Part shown: in pieces, positions 24,985 to 36,290 of the stretch
Layout of the letters: each line of letters opens with the position of its first letter
How positions within the stretch are numbered: position 1 is the stretch's first letter
From: Beta vulgaris subsp. vulgaris
Taxonomy: Eukaryota; Streptophyta; Magnoliopsida; Caryophyllales; Amaranthaceae
Reading direction: 5' to 3'
Assembly: GCF_026745355.1 (NCBI RefSeq)
Contig: NC_079207.1
Location: 11,599,625-11,663,624 of the forward strand
DNA: 64,000 nt
Translations under genes and position numbers: made by a program
The notes under the pieces: generated by a model
What the model was told of the DNA's origin: nothing
Seen by the model: the letters and a program-made list of their open reading frames with translations, nothing else
The model's database searches: none

Positions 24985-25213
24985 TTTGTTTGGTTGGCAA
25001 AATCATAGGGATTTGCACTTCCTAGGAAGTTCTACTTCCTCCAAAATGGAGGAAGTTACTTACCTAGATCCCCCTAGGTAAGTAGAGCTTCCCATAGGAA
25101 GTTCTACTTCCCATTATCAACTAAACATAATTTTACACTTCCTAAGAATTTCAAATACATGGAAAAAATAACTTCCTAGGAAGTATGACTTTCTATATAC
25201 AGCCAAACAAGAC
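24985..25213. mobile_element. MITE with internal palindromes
   Basis: The ends TTGTTTGGTTGGCAAAATC and TATACAGCCAAACAAGA form imperfect inverted repeats. Inside, ACTTCCTAGGAAGT palindromes recur, and ACTTACCTAG faces CTAGGTAAGT. No ORF. Confidence 0.6.
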
Positions 25214-26470
25214 CTTAGTAGGTAGTTAATTTCCACTTCCACTAGCATAATGTGCGTGCTTGTTGCTATCTTGCAAATCTCCTTTTTTTTAAAAAAAAGA
25301 ATATTGGCAATTTCATGAGGTTACGTTATATGCAGATGAAATTTTGTCTATTCTTAATAATGAATCATAGCAAAGAATTTGAATTGAAAACATATAATAT
25401 GTAGAACTAGTACTTTAGTTTATAAGAGTACTTTGATTTGAACTTTTTTTTAAAATCTTTATAAGATAACAATTTTATATTGACAATTAAAAAAACTAAA
25501 TTATATATACATGTATTTTTACAAGTTATAAACGACTTTTGCAAGTTTGATTTTTTTAACGACTTACAAGTTACAAATATCTTATTACTTATTCATATGT
25601 GGTAATTAAGAAATGGAGCATTGCTTGGTTATTAGCTAGTAGAAGTATATTCCATATTTAAATCGCAAAATGCATTTTCATTCATTTAAAAAAAGGTTTG
25701 TCTACTCTTTTACGCTTTTGTTGATTTTTTTCAAAAGATAATGAAAATCAGAAATCGACTGGCCAAGTTAGGTTCTTTTTTTTTACAAAAGCACTCTGTA
25801 CTACTCAAAATTCTAAAACTACAAATATAGTATTAAGGGAAATGTCAGAACCGGGGCCTGAGTTGACCTGAAACCAACCCAATATGACCTAGTAATTTAT
25901 ATTCTACAAATAATTTTTTACTATAAAATATTATAAATTCTAACTTCAAATGACAATTAAACAAAGGTTCAAATTCATTAATTGGTCGCCTAGTTCAAAT
26001 TAAAAAGCTTAAATTTAAATATTTAAATCCAACCAAAGTTCTCTACCAAAAATTAGAGAAACTTAGAAGGTGAGAAGTTGGGAGAAGAGAAGATTAGAAT
26101 TTCAAGGTTTTTCATCCCTAAAATTGGGTTAAAACGGAAATGGGATTGGCCCACGGTTTAATTTAGACTTTGTAAAATAGGTCACCTAGGTTATAATGAT
26201 TGGGTTAATATCAAGTTTATCGGATCTGAATCTAACTTGATTTCTAAATCATGTTGTTCGAGTTACTTTAGGGTTCGAAAAGTCAACCTGATTTAATCCA
26301 TTAAAGTTTTGGGCCAGGTTGATTCAACCAATTTTTATTTCGAGATGAGAATCTCAATCCAAACTCGGAAATTTCGACTTAGGGTCGAGTTGGGTCGTCT
26401 TTTGCTAACCCTACTTGCACATGACACTGAGATTTGTGAGGGTGCTGGTTGTGGGTTATGTTGTTAATAT
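25214..26470. other. AT-rich intergenic, nothing recognised
   Basis: No gene, RNA or clean repeat boundary can be supported here. Confidence 0.45.
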
Positions 26471-27482
26471 TTACGATTTTTTCATCATATATCCTTGACA
26501 AATATTTTTTGCACCATATACCCTTTTGACTTTTGAAATTCACCATATACCCCCCACTTTTCAAAAAATATGTTCACTTATCCTTAATGACTAACAACGT
26601 TAAAATCCGTTAGTCATGAACTCCTAAACCCCCTCTAATCCTAATTAACTAACCTAAATATAACCCTAGCCCCTAACCCTAAACACCCTTCCCCCACCTT
26701 AACCCTAGCCCTAGCCCTAGCCCTAAGTAAACCATAACTCTCTCTCTCTCCCCAATCCACCCCCAGTCCACTAGCCCCACAACCCCCTCCTCCACAACCA
26801 ACGCCACCCCACACCATCCCTCCCTCACACCCGTAGCCTCGCCACCCCCCTCCGCCACCTCTTCCCCATCCCCATCGATTTTCGCGTGCCTCCCCCACCC
26901 ACACCCTTGTCAATTCCCCCCCCCCCCCGATTCGAAAACGCGACCGCCAAATTTACTGGATTTATAAACAGTTTGATGTCGTTCGTTTTGGGCTGCAATT
27001 CGTCATCATCAACACCATTGTTTCACCGGATTCCCATTTCCAGGAAATCGAAGCGTTCACGAAATTTCAGTTGATGAGTACAAAAATCGATGGTGTGGGG
27101 GGTTGTTGGGTTGTGGGGTTGTGGGGTTGGGGGATGGTGGGGGCTGCGGTGGTTGGGGTGCTGGTGGGGATGAGGTTGGGTTGGGGGGTTGGTGGGTGGG
27201 GTTGGGTTTGGGAGAAAGAGAGTTAGGGTTTGCTTAGGGTTAGGGTTAGGGTTAGGGTGGGGGAGGGATGTTTAGGATTAGGGTTAGATTTAGGTTAGTT
27301 AATTAAGGTTATAAGGGGATTTAGGGTTTAATGACTAAAAGAGTTTAATGTCGTTAGTCATTAAGGGTAAGTGAACGTATTTTTTGAAAAGTGTGAGGGG
27401 TATATGGTGAATTTAAAAAGTTGAAAGGGTATATGGTGCAAAAATATATTTATTAGGGTATATATGGTGAAAAAATCGTAAA
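26471..27482. mobile_element. fold-back element A with telomere-like arms
   Basis: A nearly palindromic element of about 1 kb. The outer arms carry several CACCATATACCC words (left) and GGGTATATGGTG words (right). Next comes a shared TAATGACTAACGACATT-type block, then telomere-like CCCTAA repeats at 26650-26730, mirrored by TTAGGG repeats at 27225-27300. The centre is C-rich on the left and G-rich on the right, and encloses about 150 bases of ordinary composition (26925-27075) that could be captured sequence. The outer 9-10 bp flanks resemble each other (TTATGTTGTTAAT, TTATGTTAAT). No transposase. Confidence 0.7.
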
Positions 27483-27910
27483 ATTTATGTTAATGTAAGG
27501 AAAGAGAACAATTGTTTAGTGTAAGTGGTCCAATGTGTAGGTATATCTTTTTTTCCATGTATAGAAGTGTTGCATTGATTAAAGAACTACCAAAAGGCAA
27601 GAATTGCATTAATTTTGGAGCGAAGGAAATACTAAGGAAAGGTAGAGAAAGAAATTTTGTGGGGAGAACTAGGGAGGGGTCCAAACGTATGAGAGAGAAA
27701 CTTAAGACAATAAAATAAAGAAACTTTAAAAGGATAAGAGAAACTACAAAATGGATTTAAGGTGGGGTATTATATTTAAAAAAGGATCGCATGATTAGAA
27801 AAGATGAGAAAGATGAGACATGTTACAAAAATAGAATAATATGTAGATTTAAAGGAAATGGATTAAGAAAATATACAAATTAAAAAAAAAGGATGTAGTA
27901 TTTGTAGTTA

Positions 27911-28095
27911 GGGCATGTTTTCTTTAATTCATAGTGTTGGAAGTAAATTGAAACGCATTAAGGCTTGATCTTTTAGGTTGAACTGAGTTGAACTGAACCT
28001 GAGTGAGCTTAATTGAAGTGAAGTAAGCTAAATTTGACTGAACTGAAGTTATCAAAGATGAATAGTGATATAGGCTCAAAAGAACATGGCCAAAT
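27911..28095. mobile_element. degenerate Tourist-like MITE
   Basis: The left tip GGGCATGTTTTCTTT and the right tip AAAAGAACATGGCC enclose GAACTGAA-type filler. The flanks are decayed. Confidence 0.5.
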
Positions 28096-28136
28096 AAAGT
28101 AAAATGGAAATAATTGAAAGTATATACTACCTCCGT

Positions 28137-28385
28137 TTCTTTTAAATTGTTACACTTACACTTTTCATGCATGCCTATGCACTACTTTGAGCCTTTATAT
28201 CTCTAATTTTGTATTTGTAAAAAATATAAAAACTACATATTAATAAAATACATACTAATACGTATCTAACAAGATCCCACATGACTATGTTTTTATTCAC
28301 GTATAAATCACAAACGATGGTCAAAGTGCAATTTGTGAATAGTGTAAAATGTCAAAGTGTAACAATTAAAAAGAAACGGAGGTAG
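28137..28385. mobile_element. Stowaway MITE
   Basis: Ends CTACCTCCGTTTCTTTTAAA and its inverted counterpart AAAAAGAAACGGAGGTAG, with TA on both flanks. 249 bp, no ORF. Confidence 0.85.
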
Positions 28386-28632
28386 TATAAGTATTCTCTT
28401 TGGCCCATATTATTACTTGATACAGTTTGACTGCCATAGAGTTATTAGGAGTTTTATTTGACTTATTAATTTTTTTGTTGGTAGTTGGATATCTTTTACT
28501 TGGTGGCTTTTGGGCCTCAATTTTTAAAGTAAGTGCGTCGGCTATTTCTTCATTATTGTTGGGTTCCCGACGAAAATAGATAAACTATATTAGATTGGTA
28601 GGACCATGCAATTTTAGAAAGTGTATCACTTA

Positions 28633-28838
28633 GGGCATGTTCTTTTCGGCATAAAACAACTGAATTGAATTGAACTGAACTGAATTGAATTGGATTGAAT
28701 TGAACTGAATCGAACTGAAATGAATAGTGATATGTGAGAGTAAAAGTATTGTCCAGAGCTGAATTGAATTGAACTGAAAACTGAACTGAATTGAATTGAA
28801 TTGAACTGAACTGAAAATAAGCTGGGGAGAACATGCCC
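28633..28838. mobile_element. Tourist-like (PIF/Harbinger-type) MITE
   Basis: Starts GGGCATGTTCTTTTCGGC and ends GGGGAGAACATGCCC, with TTA duplications at 28630-28632 and 28839-28841. The interior is almost wholly a degenerate decamer of the TGAACTGAAT/TGAATTGAAT type. Confidence 0.85.
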
Positions 28839-28960
28839 TTAATGTGGGACACAAGAAAAAATAAATCGATAATATTGAATGAAGGGAGTCCAAGAAAAAG
28901 TGTATCACTTAATGTGGGGGGTAAAAAGAAATATATCGATTAATATTGAACGGAGGGAGT
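28839..28960. repeat. imperfect tandem duplication
   Basis: The block CTTAATGTGGG...GAAGGGAGT occurs twice, about 70 bp apart. It is probably the duplicated end of an older MITE. Confidence 0.5.
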
Positions 28961-29054
28961 ATCTTCAAGGAAATAGAAAAGTAATAGTAACAACAATGGT
29001 TGTTATGGTTCAAGGTTCCATTTCACTATATAAAGAATTATTTACATGTACGAC

Positions 29055-29300
29055 ATTGACGAAAGTAGAGGTGGCCAATGGTGGTTTAGAGGAAGTTGGG
29101 TCGCGGGCTGAAGCGATTTGGCTTGCTATGACCCTGGATCGGACTACGAGTTTCGCGGGCTGGGCGGGTTAGCTAGTCTGATGGGCCAGCTTGCTCGGCC
29201 CATAATATGGTGTGGGTTTTAGCAGTTTATAGTGCGGATTTGGTGGGCTATGGGTTTGATGAGCTGGACCGAACTACCAAATTTTGAAAAAAAATTATTT
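29055..29300. mobile_element. partial GC-rich hAT element
   Basis: Starts TAGAGGTGGCCAATGG and contains GGGCTGGGCGGG words, like the complete hAT elements at 30742 and 59957. The right end is missing. Confidence 0.5.
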
Positions 29301-29464
29301 AAGCAAATTAATTAAGCATGAGTCAATGAGTAATCTTAATGATATCATATCATATAACTAATATATAAAGTAGAGTTCAAAAGCCATCTCACAAGGCCAC
29401 GACATTTGGCGTTCTCATTGGAAGCCATAATTTGTCATGCTTATTAAGTGCCGTGTCATCTTTT

Positions 29465-31190
29465 TTAAAACGGTTTTTTCACCAAATACCCCTGACAAAT
29501 CAAGAAATTCACAGTATACCCTCAATGTTTTAAAAATTCACCATATACCCCTGATAATTCATTTTTGCGCACCAAATACCCTTTTTTTAACTGCCGTCAA
29601 CCCACCGTTAGATTTATTTACGATTTTACCATCATTAAGCCCTAATCCTAATTTAACCTAACCATAACCCTAATCTAACCCTAATTCTAACCCTAAACCC
29701 TCCCCCTTACCCTAACCTTACCCCTTGGCAGCCCCCACCCCACCCCCACCCCCACCCCTCCCCTCCACCCACCCCAGCCACTACCCTACCCACCCCCTCC
29801 CCTACCCCACCGCTGATGTGCGTGTCAGCCCCCCACCCCGACCGCCGCTACGCGTGCCGGCCTCCCCCACCCCCACTGCCATTGTGCGTGCCAGCGTCTT
29901 CCACCCCCACTGATGCTGCCCGTGCCGGCCTCCCTACCCCCTGCGCACCCGTTCACCGCCGACCACCTCTTACCCCTTCCCCGTCGATTTTCCAACCCAG
30001 ACCTTTCGAATTCCCCACCCTACCCCTCCCCCTTGAACGCCAAACCAGTCGATTTTCCAGCCCCAACTAGTCGATTTTCCAATCCCAACCAGTCAATTTC
30101 TAGGCTCGGTTTTACACATTAACCCGCAAAAATGGCAAATGGTGGTTTGATTGGTGGAGATTGTGGTTTAATTGGGGAGGGAGTGGTGGTGCGGTGGGAC
30201 AAGCTGGGAAAACAGAGGAGAGAGAGAAAGATTGCAAAACAGAGGATTGGTGGAGATGGTGGTCTGGGCTAGCACGGGGATGGCTGGGGGACCAGCGATG
30301 GAGGGGAGGGGAGGGGGTGGGGGGTGCGACTGGGAGGGGAGGAGAGGGAGGGTGTGGGGGAGCGACTGGGAGGGGAGGGGAGGGTAGGGGGTGGGGAGCG
30401 GCAGTGGAGTGGAGGGGAGGGGTGGGGGGCTGGGCTGGGTGGAGGGGAAGGGGAGGGGTGGGGGTGGGGGCTGCCATGGTGTTAGGGTTAGGGGTGGGTT
30501 AGGGTTAGGGTTAGGGTTAGGGTTATGGTTTATGTTTAAAGTTAGAGTTAGAGTTAGGGTTAGATTAGAAATAGGGTTTATGGTTAATAATGGCAAAATG
30601 GTAAATAAAGCTAACGATGAGCTAACGGTGAGTTAACGGAAGTTAGGAAAAGGGTATCTGGTGCACGTTTTCGAAAACTCAAGGGTATACGGTGCATTTC
30701 TGAAACATTGAGGGTATATGGTGAATTTCTTGATTTGTCGGTAGAGCTGGCCACGGGCCGTGCTGGGCCTGACCACGGGCCAGGCCCGCGGGCTGAAGTG
30801 GAATACGGGCCGGGCCAGGCCCGTGGCCCATCAAACTCGTGCCGTGCCGGGCCGGGTTGAAATTATGGGAAACTTGTCCATGGCCCAGCCCGGCCCACGG
30901 GCCTGGCGGGCCGGGCTCGTGCTCACCGCGGGCTTGGTCCAAAAATCACAGTTTTTGAAAAAAAAAATTTGCAAGGCCCACGGGCTCGTGCCGGGCCCGG
31001 GCCGAAATCTAAAATCTCCAAACGTGCAAGGCCCACGGCCCATGTTACGGCCAGCGGGCCGGGCCGTGCCCATAGCGGGCTCGGGCCGGGCCGGGCCGAA
31101 AACGGGCCGGGCTCGGGCAGCCCACGGGCCAGCCCGGCCCATGGCCACCTTTATTTGTCGGGGGTATTTGGTGAAAAAACCGTTTTTAAA
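29465..31190. mobile_element. fold-back element B with telomere-like arms
   Basis: Same design as element A. The left arm has GGTTTTTTCACCAAATACCC and CACCATATACCCC words, then CCCTAA-type repeats (29640-29720), then C-rich DNA. The right half is G-rich, then has TTAGGG repeats (30480-30560), then GGGTATATGGTG words and GGTGAAAAAACCG. Long proline- or glycine-rich ORFs here are by-products of the C/G-rich strands. The right arm is split by the hAT at 30742-31153. Confidence 0.7.
30742..31153. mobile_element. GC-rich hAT MITE inserted in element B
   Basis: Starts TAGAGCTGGCCACGGGCC and ends GGCCCATGGCCACCTTTA, with an exact 8-bp duplication TTTGTCGG (30734-30741 and 31154-31161). The interior is built from GGGCCGGGC-type words and is far more GC-rich than its surroundings. 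ORFs of 105-150 codons on both strands are artefacts of this composition. Confidence 0.9.
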
Positions 31191-31948
31191 AATAAATAAA
31201 GTTCCGAATTAATAAAAACACATATATAGTTTAATATAAGAGAAGATAGATTTGGCCTACAATGAAAAACTTAAGTATAGTATATCGATTATAACTTTTA
31301 ATATATAGGTTAGAAAATTATAGTTTTTGTACCATTGGAAAGTATTTAAAAAATAGGATCCATTACCATACTATATTTAAATTTTATATTACGGTAACAT
31401 ATAAGAAGAAATAAACGTACTCCAAGTAACCAACTGCAATTAGAATTAGGAATTTTCAACAAAACCTTTTCATGTGTTGAATTGAATTAGAATATTCAAA
31501 GTTATATATAAGATCCATTCATAATATTTTTTAACTCCCTATTGGAGTAACGTATAAGAGGATATATTTATTAAACTAAAACAATCTACACCAAATGCAA
31601 CCATTATATTCCAAACCAAATCGTAAAAAAATACATCAAACAACCTACACCAAATGCAATTACAACATTACAAATGCAAGTAAAGAAAAATTAAAGTGTT
31701 ACACCTATTAGATCTATAAATCGTATGAAATGCATAACTGAACCACACAAATAGATGAAAAAAGAAAAAACTTAACAAAATTAACTTTATCTATCAAATG
31801 AAATAGTCCTTAACATTTTCCTTCTTCCATCAATATAAAGTCGAATTTAGGATATCGTTGTCTGTTTTGGCTGACATGGGGCTTACAAAAAAAGCAAAAA
31901 GAAAAATAAAGAAGTACAGCTCCAAATGATTCCAACCTTCATGTCTTA
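31191..31948. other. AT-rich stretch, nothing recognised
   Basis: No ORF or repeat structure of note, apart from a duplicated CAACCTACACCAAATGCAA word near 31585 and 31640. Confidence 0.4.
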
Positions 31949-32111
31949 AGGTATGTTCTCTTCGGCATATAACAACTGAACTGAACTGATTGCAACTGAA
32001 CTTAACTGAATTAAATTGTAACTAATAGTAATGATAATAAATTAGAAACTAAACTAAACTGATTGGAACGGAACTGAACTAAACTTAAAATAAGATGGGG
32101 AGAACAAACCC
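31949..32111. mobile_element. Tourist-like MITE
   Basis: The ends AGGTATGTTCTCTTCGGC and GGGGAGAACAAACCC resemble the 28633 element. TTA lies on both sides. The interior has GAACTGAACTGATT-type filler. Confidence 0.75.
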
Positions 32112-32922
32112 TTAATCATCCTGATGTTTTTTTTTCTCATATATTATTAGGTTACTTATGATTCCAAAATGGATCGTTAAGTAAATTCATTATTACATAT
32201 TTAACCAATCAAACTAAAAAAAATATAAATTTTCACTTATTGAAATTATAAGCATTTTCTTATTCAAAACCAACTAATAAAAGAAATAAAATGAAATACA
32301 AAAATAGTTGTACCATTTTCCCGTAATTTTTGACATTGAAAAACCTAATTATTAATATATTTGATTTTATATTTTATAAGAAAATGGCAGCAGATATTAC
32401 TAATAAACATATAGAGAAATACAATAAAATACAATCAAATAGGATATGTGAAAATTTCAAAAGTCTACATCTTCTTTATGAATAGCACGGGCATTTGCCC
32501 AGGTCCCCAATACTAGTATTAATATATAAAGCATTTATAGTATAATTTTGGCCTTAATATTCTTTGTTATCATAATATTAAATATTTTACACTTGGAAAA
32601 TAACTAAATAAATAAAAATTACTCCCTTCGTTCCAAATACGTTACTCTTGATACTTATCAAGGCATGTAGTTTTAGATGATAAGTTGTTATTTGGTTATT
32701 AATTGTTATTTTATTGAAAAGTAGATGTGATAGGAGTTAGTAGTTATTAAAAGTAGTATTATTATAATTTAAGGATAAAGAATGTGGGTTATGGTTAGAC
32801 TTGATTGGTAATAAGAGTGGTATTATTCTTATGATTAAAAGAGATTACTCGTTTGGAATAATTGGGCATAGTCGTATGATTATATGAGCTTACTTGTATA
32901 AATAAGTGAGGTTACTAGAATG

Positions 32923-35917
32923 CACTAGTAGAATAAATGCTAATTACGACGGTCATTAAGTGGCCTATTCTGGCGCTCATTAGGTAATTACCTGTTGTTG
33001 CGGTTTTTGACCGCAACAATAGGCCAAGCTATTGCTGCGGTTCCTTGCCAAAATCGCAGCAACATGTATGTGTTTTAATTAAAAAAATGAAGCCTATTGT
33101 TGTGGTTTTGGGTAGGCCCCACAGCAATAGGTAGGTAAAAAACAATTTTTTTTTTTAAAAAAATTCTCGCAATTATAAATCAACTCCAATAACAAAAGGC
33201 AACTTCTAACATTATAATCCGTCTTTTTATTCCTCATCCAAGCCTTTAGGTACTTGAATTAAATTAACTACCTGTTTTGTCCCCCTTTTTGCCTAAAATT
33301 ATCCTTGAATTGTTACATTTTAAAAATTACATACGATGATACAGATCTCGATCAATCAACGCAGTGATCAGGTAGCTTAACAAATCAAAAAGAAATGCAA
33401 AAAATCGAAAATAGTTCGTTCTAAACAAATTATATCATTTCACAACTCAATAATATTAACCCTAACTATGATCGATCAACAACATTCAACATTCAGTGAC
33501 TCCATTCCAACAGATTAAACAAGAATTAAATAAAAAATACAAAAACATCAAGATTTCAAATAAAATTGGAAGCAACAGAAAGAGAAAAAATGTGAGAAAC
33601 TTACATAGAGCGAGTTAGAAAAACTATGGTACAGGTGATAGATTACAAATCAAAGATCATGAAACAAACGGAAAAAAAAATCTAAGAAAAACAAACGAAA
33701 AAAAACACTAGTAGAATAAATGCTATTTGCTGCGGTGATATTGTTGCGGTTTCACCCATACGCAGCAATATATACGGTAAAAAGAAAAGAAAAAATATAA
33801 AATAACCATATTGCTGCGGTTTCGACCTAAAACTGCAGCAATATGGTTTAGACAGAAATATATTTCAAATATGGTTGATTATTTGACCAAATATATTGCT
33901 GCGATTTCGGCTCCAAATCGCAGCAATATATTAAAAAATATTTTTTTTAATAATATTTAAACATATTGCTGCGGTTTTTAGGATAAACCGCAGCCATAAA
34001 GGTTTAAATTAATAAAATAATCTAATTAGGGTTTCTTTATAAGGTGAGAGAAAGATAGCGCCGTTTCTTAAGTTAATATAACTTAGCTAGGGTTTCCTTC
34101 ATTCTCTCTCACTTCCTTCCTCTCTCACACCTCCTCACTCCTCATCCCTCTCTCATGCTCATTCTTCCTTCTTCTCTCACGCTCCAACTCCTCCATACCT
34201 CTCTCACGCTCAAACTCCTCCTCCGGTGTCACTAACGCCGCTCTTATTCTTCCTTCCTCCCTCTCTCACGCCGAAACTCCTTCCTCTGGCGCCATTAAAG
34301 TCGAACCTCCACAACCGGCTCTTTCCTCTTCGCGGTTTCGCCTCTCTCAAACGCCTTGCTCTGCTCGCCAACCACCAGTTTTGCCCTTGTCGAAATCCGC
34401 CTGTTTTCGTCGAAATCGATTGCGGTTCAAAATGATTTTCATTGAAATTCAGTTGCGGTTCGAAATCCGCCCGTATTAGTTGAAATCCGGTTGAAATCTG
34501 GTTGAAATCCGTCGCGCAAAGAGGAGACAGAAAGTAAGGCGGTCGTCGAGATCAATATCTGTTGCACAAAGAGGAGAGAGAAACTCCGACGCTGTTGATT
34601 TCTCGAATTTTTGTTTTTGTTACAGATTTCTTGTATTTCTTAGTTTTGCTTTGTTTTTCAGATCTCTTAATCCTTCGTTATTTTTCAATTGTTTTTCAAG
34701 TTTTTGTATTTTTGGTTTTTAAGTATAGCTGTTTTTTTGTTTCAATTATGTGTTGTTTGGTAATTTATTGTAAGATTATTATGTTTATTTAATATATTAA
34801 TTTAATGTGTATCGGGTGTTTGTAACAGTATATTGTTGTAGCTATACAATATATAATGGTACTATAACTAGGAAAAACTAACGTCTAGAGAAATAAATTT
34901 TTTTTTTTCCTCCCCAGCTTCTATTGCTGCGGTTTTAGTAAAAACCGCAGCAATATGTGTATTTTTTATTATTAAATATAGCATATTGTTGCGGTTTTCT
35001 CTTATGTTGTATTATTCTGATATAAAATGCTAATATTGTTGCGGTTTTTTCCAAAAACCGCAGCAATATGTTCAAATAATGTTGCGGTTAGAAACCGCAG
35101 CAATATATTAATTACCTATTGTTGCCCCCTTAATTGTTGTGCGGCCAAAACCGCTGCTATAGGCCCTTTAATAACCGCAGCAATAGGCATTTATTCTACT
35201 AGTGAAATAAACTAGAGAACTAAGCAGCTAAAATAAAAAAAAATAAGAAACTTAAACGAAAACACAAACGAGATTGATGATGAAGACCGACGATCAAAGC
35301 CAAAATATGAGTGACGGTGACCAACGCCGACATCTAGAGACAAGCCAAGAAAGACTGGCAAGATCGATGAAGACCGGCAAGAATAGCGAGACGATTTTGG
35401 TGATGCTGAGCGAGATCGATGCTAAGCAAGACGATTTCGGTTGCGAGGATTTGATGTTGCGACTTGCAAGGATTTCTGATGAGATGAGAAAAGACCGCGA
35501 AATTGATGAAAACCGACGAGATGAGAGATGATAGGATGAAAGGATCAAAGGTCAAAGAGAAAAATGGCTGAGAGAGTGAGAGGATAAAAGGTGAGAAAAC
35601 CCTAACTGCCACGGCATACGTGTTTTAATAAATCCTAAAGTCTATTGCTGTGGTTTTTTGTAAGATCCGCTGCAATAGGTTAATATATTATTAAAAAGTA
35701 ATATTTTAATATATTATTGTGGTTTCGAGCCGAATCGTAGCAATAGAACTGGTCAAACTGTCAACTAAATTTGAAAAATTTTCTCGTTGACATCTATTGT
35801 TGCGGTTTTGGCTGGAAACCGCAGCAATAGGTGTATTTTCTATTTTTACCTTTCTTTGCGTGCATGAATAAAACCACAGTAATTTCACCGCAACAATAGA
35901 AAAAAATTCTACTAGTG
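32923..35917. mobile_element. non-autonomous CACTA element (outer)
   Basis: Starts CACTAGTAGAATAAATGC, ends TTCTACTAGTG, and is flanked by the 3-bp duplication ATG (32920-32922, 35918-35920). Both subterminal regions hold many inverted words of the type TATTGCTGCGGTTTT / AAAACCGCAGCAATA. The inner unique parts (33200-33700 and 35210-35600) have no transposase. A second member of the same family is inserted at 33706. Confidence 0.93.
33706..35204. mobile_element. non-autonomous CACTA element (inner, nested)
   Basis: 1499 bp. Starts CACTAGTAGAATAAATGC and ends GGCATTTATTCTACTAGTG, with AAA on both sides (33703-33705, 35205-35207). Subterminal GCTGCGGTTTT palindromes lie at 33730-34010 and 34920-35190. 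The middle (34020-34800) looks like a transcribed gene leader: CT-rich, GTTTCTCTCAC words, a 69-codon ORF. It may be captured host sequence, which I could not identify. Confidence 0.93.
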
Positions 35918-36260
35918 ATGAATAAATGGGTTACTCATAAGATTAAATAAAGTATGACGAAATGAGGATCTAGTCACTTTAATTTCGTGAATGTAAGGGG
36001 TTACTAGTTTGAATATTGTGGTTATGTTTCTGAATAGTTGATGTTATTTGTATGATTTAATGAGGTTACTTGTATAAATAAATTAGATTACTAGTATCAA
36101 TAAATGGGGTTGCTTGTAAGATTAAACAAGGTTACTTATCAAATTAACCGAGTCTACTAATAAATTAAACGACATTACTTGTATGATTAGTTACGATTTA
36201 CAAGGTTATTCGTATGATTCAAACGAGGTTACTCATATAATATTTTTAAGGTTAGAATTC
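35918..36260. repeat. degenerate GGTTACTTGTAT repeat region
   Basis: Loosely repeated GAGGTTACTTGTATGATTAA words. The same words lie at 32660-32920 on the other side of the CACTA element, so the element was inserted into this tract. Confidence 0.5.
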
Positions 36261-36290
36261 CTATAACTCGACTAAAAAAACTCTAAATCT

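Larger units (their letters stand above)
29350..32516 (+). mobile_element. possible Helitron spanning other insertions
   Basis: The candidate 5' end is TCATATAACTAATATATAAA at 29350. The 3' end has the hairpin GGGCATTTGCCC (32489-32500), 12 bases, then CTAG (32513-32516), with A before and T after, as expected of a Helitron. The 3' end is convincing. Pairing it with this 5' end is inference. The interval contains fold-back element B, a hAT and a Tourist-like MITE. No Rep/helicase is present. Confidence 0.4.

Noticed and set aside
26650..27300. TTAGGG/CCCTAA repeats as an interstitial telomere
   Set aside because: The repeats are mirrored within the arms of one inverted-repeat element, and plant telomeres are TTTAGGG.
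29725..30602. Long proline- or glycine-rich ORFs on both strands
   Set aside because: They follow from the C-rich/G-rich halves of fold-back element B. Overlapping frames are all open, and no domain is visible.
30760..31212. 150-codon ORF with Gly/Pro/Arg-rich protein
   Set aside because: It is produced by GGGCC repeats of the hAT MITE. Opposite and overlapping frames are equally open.
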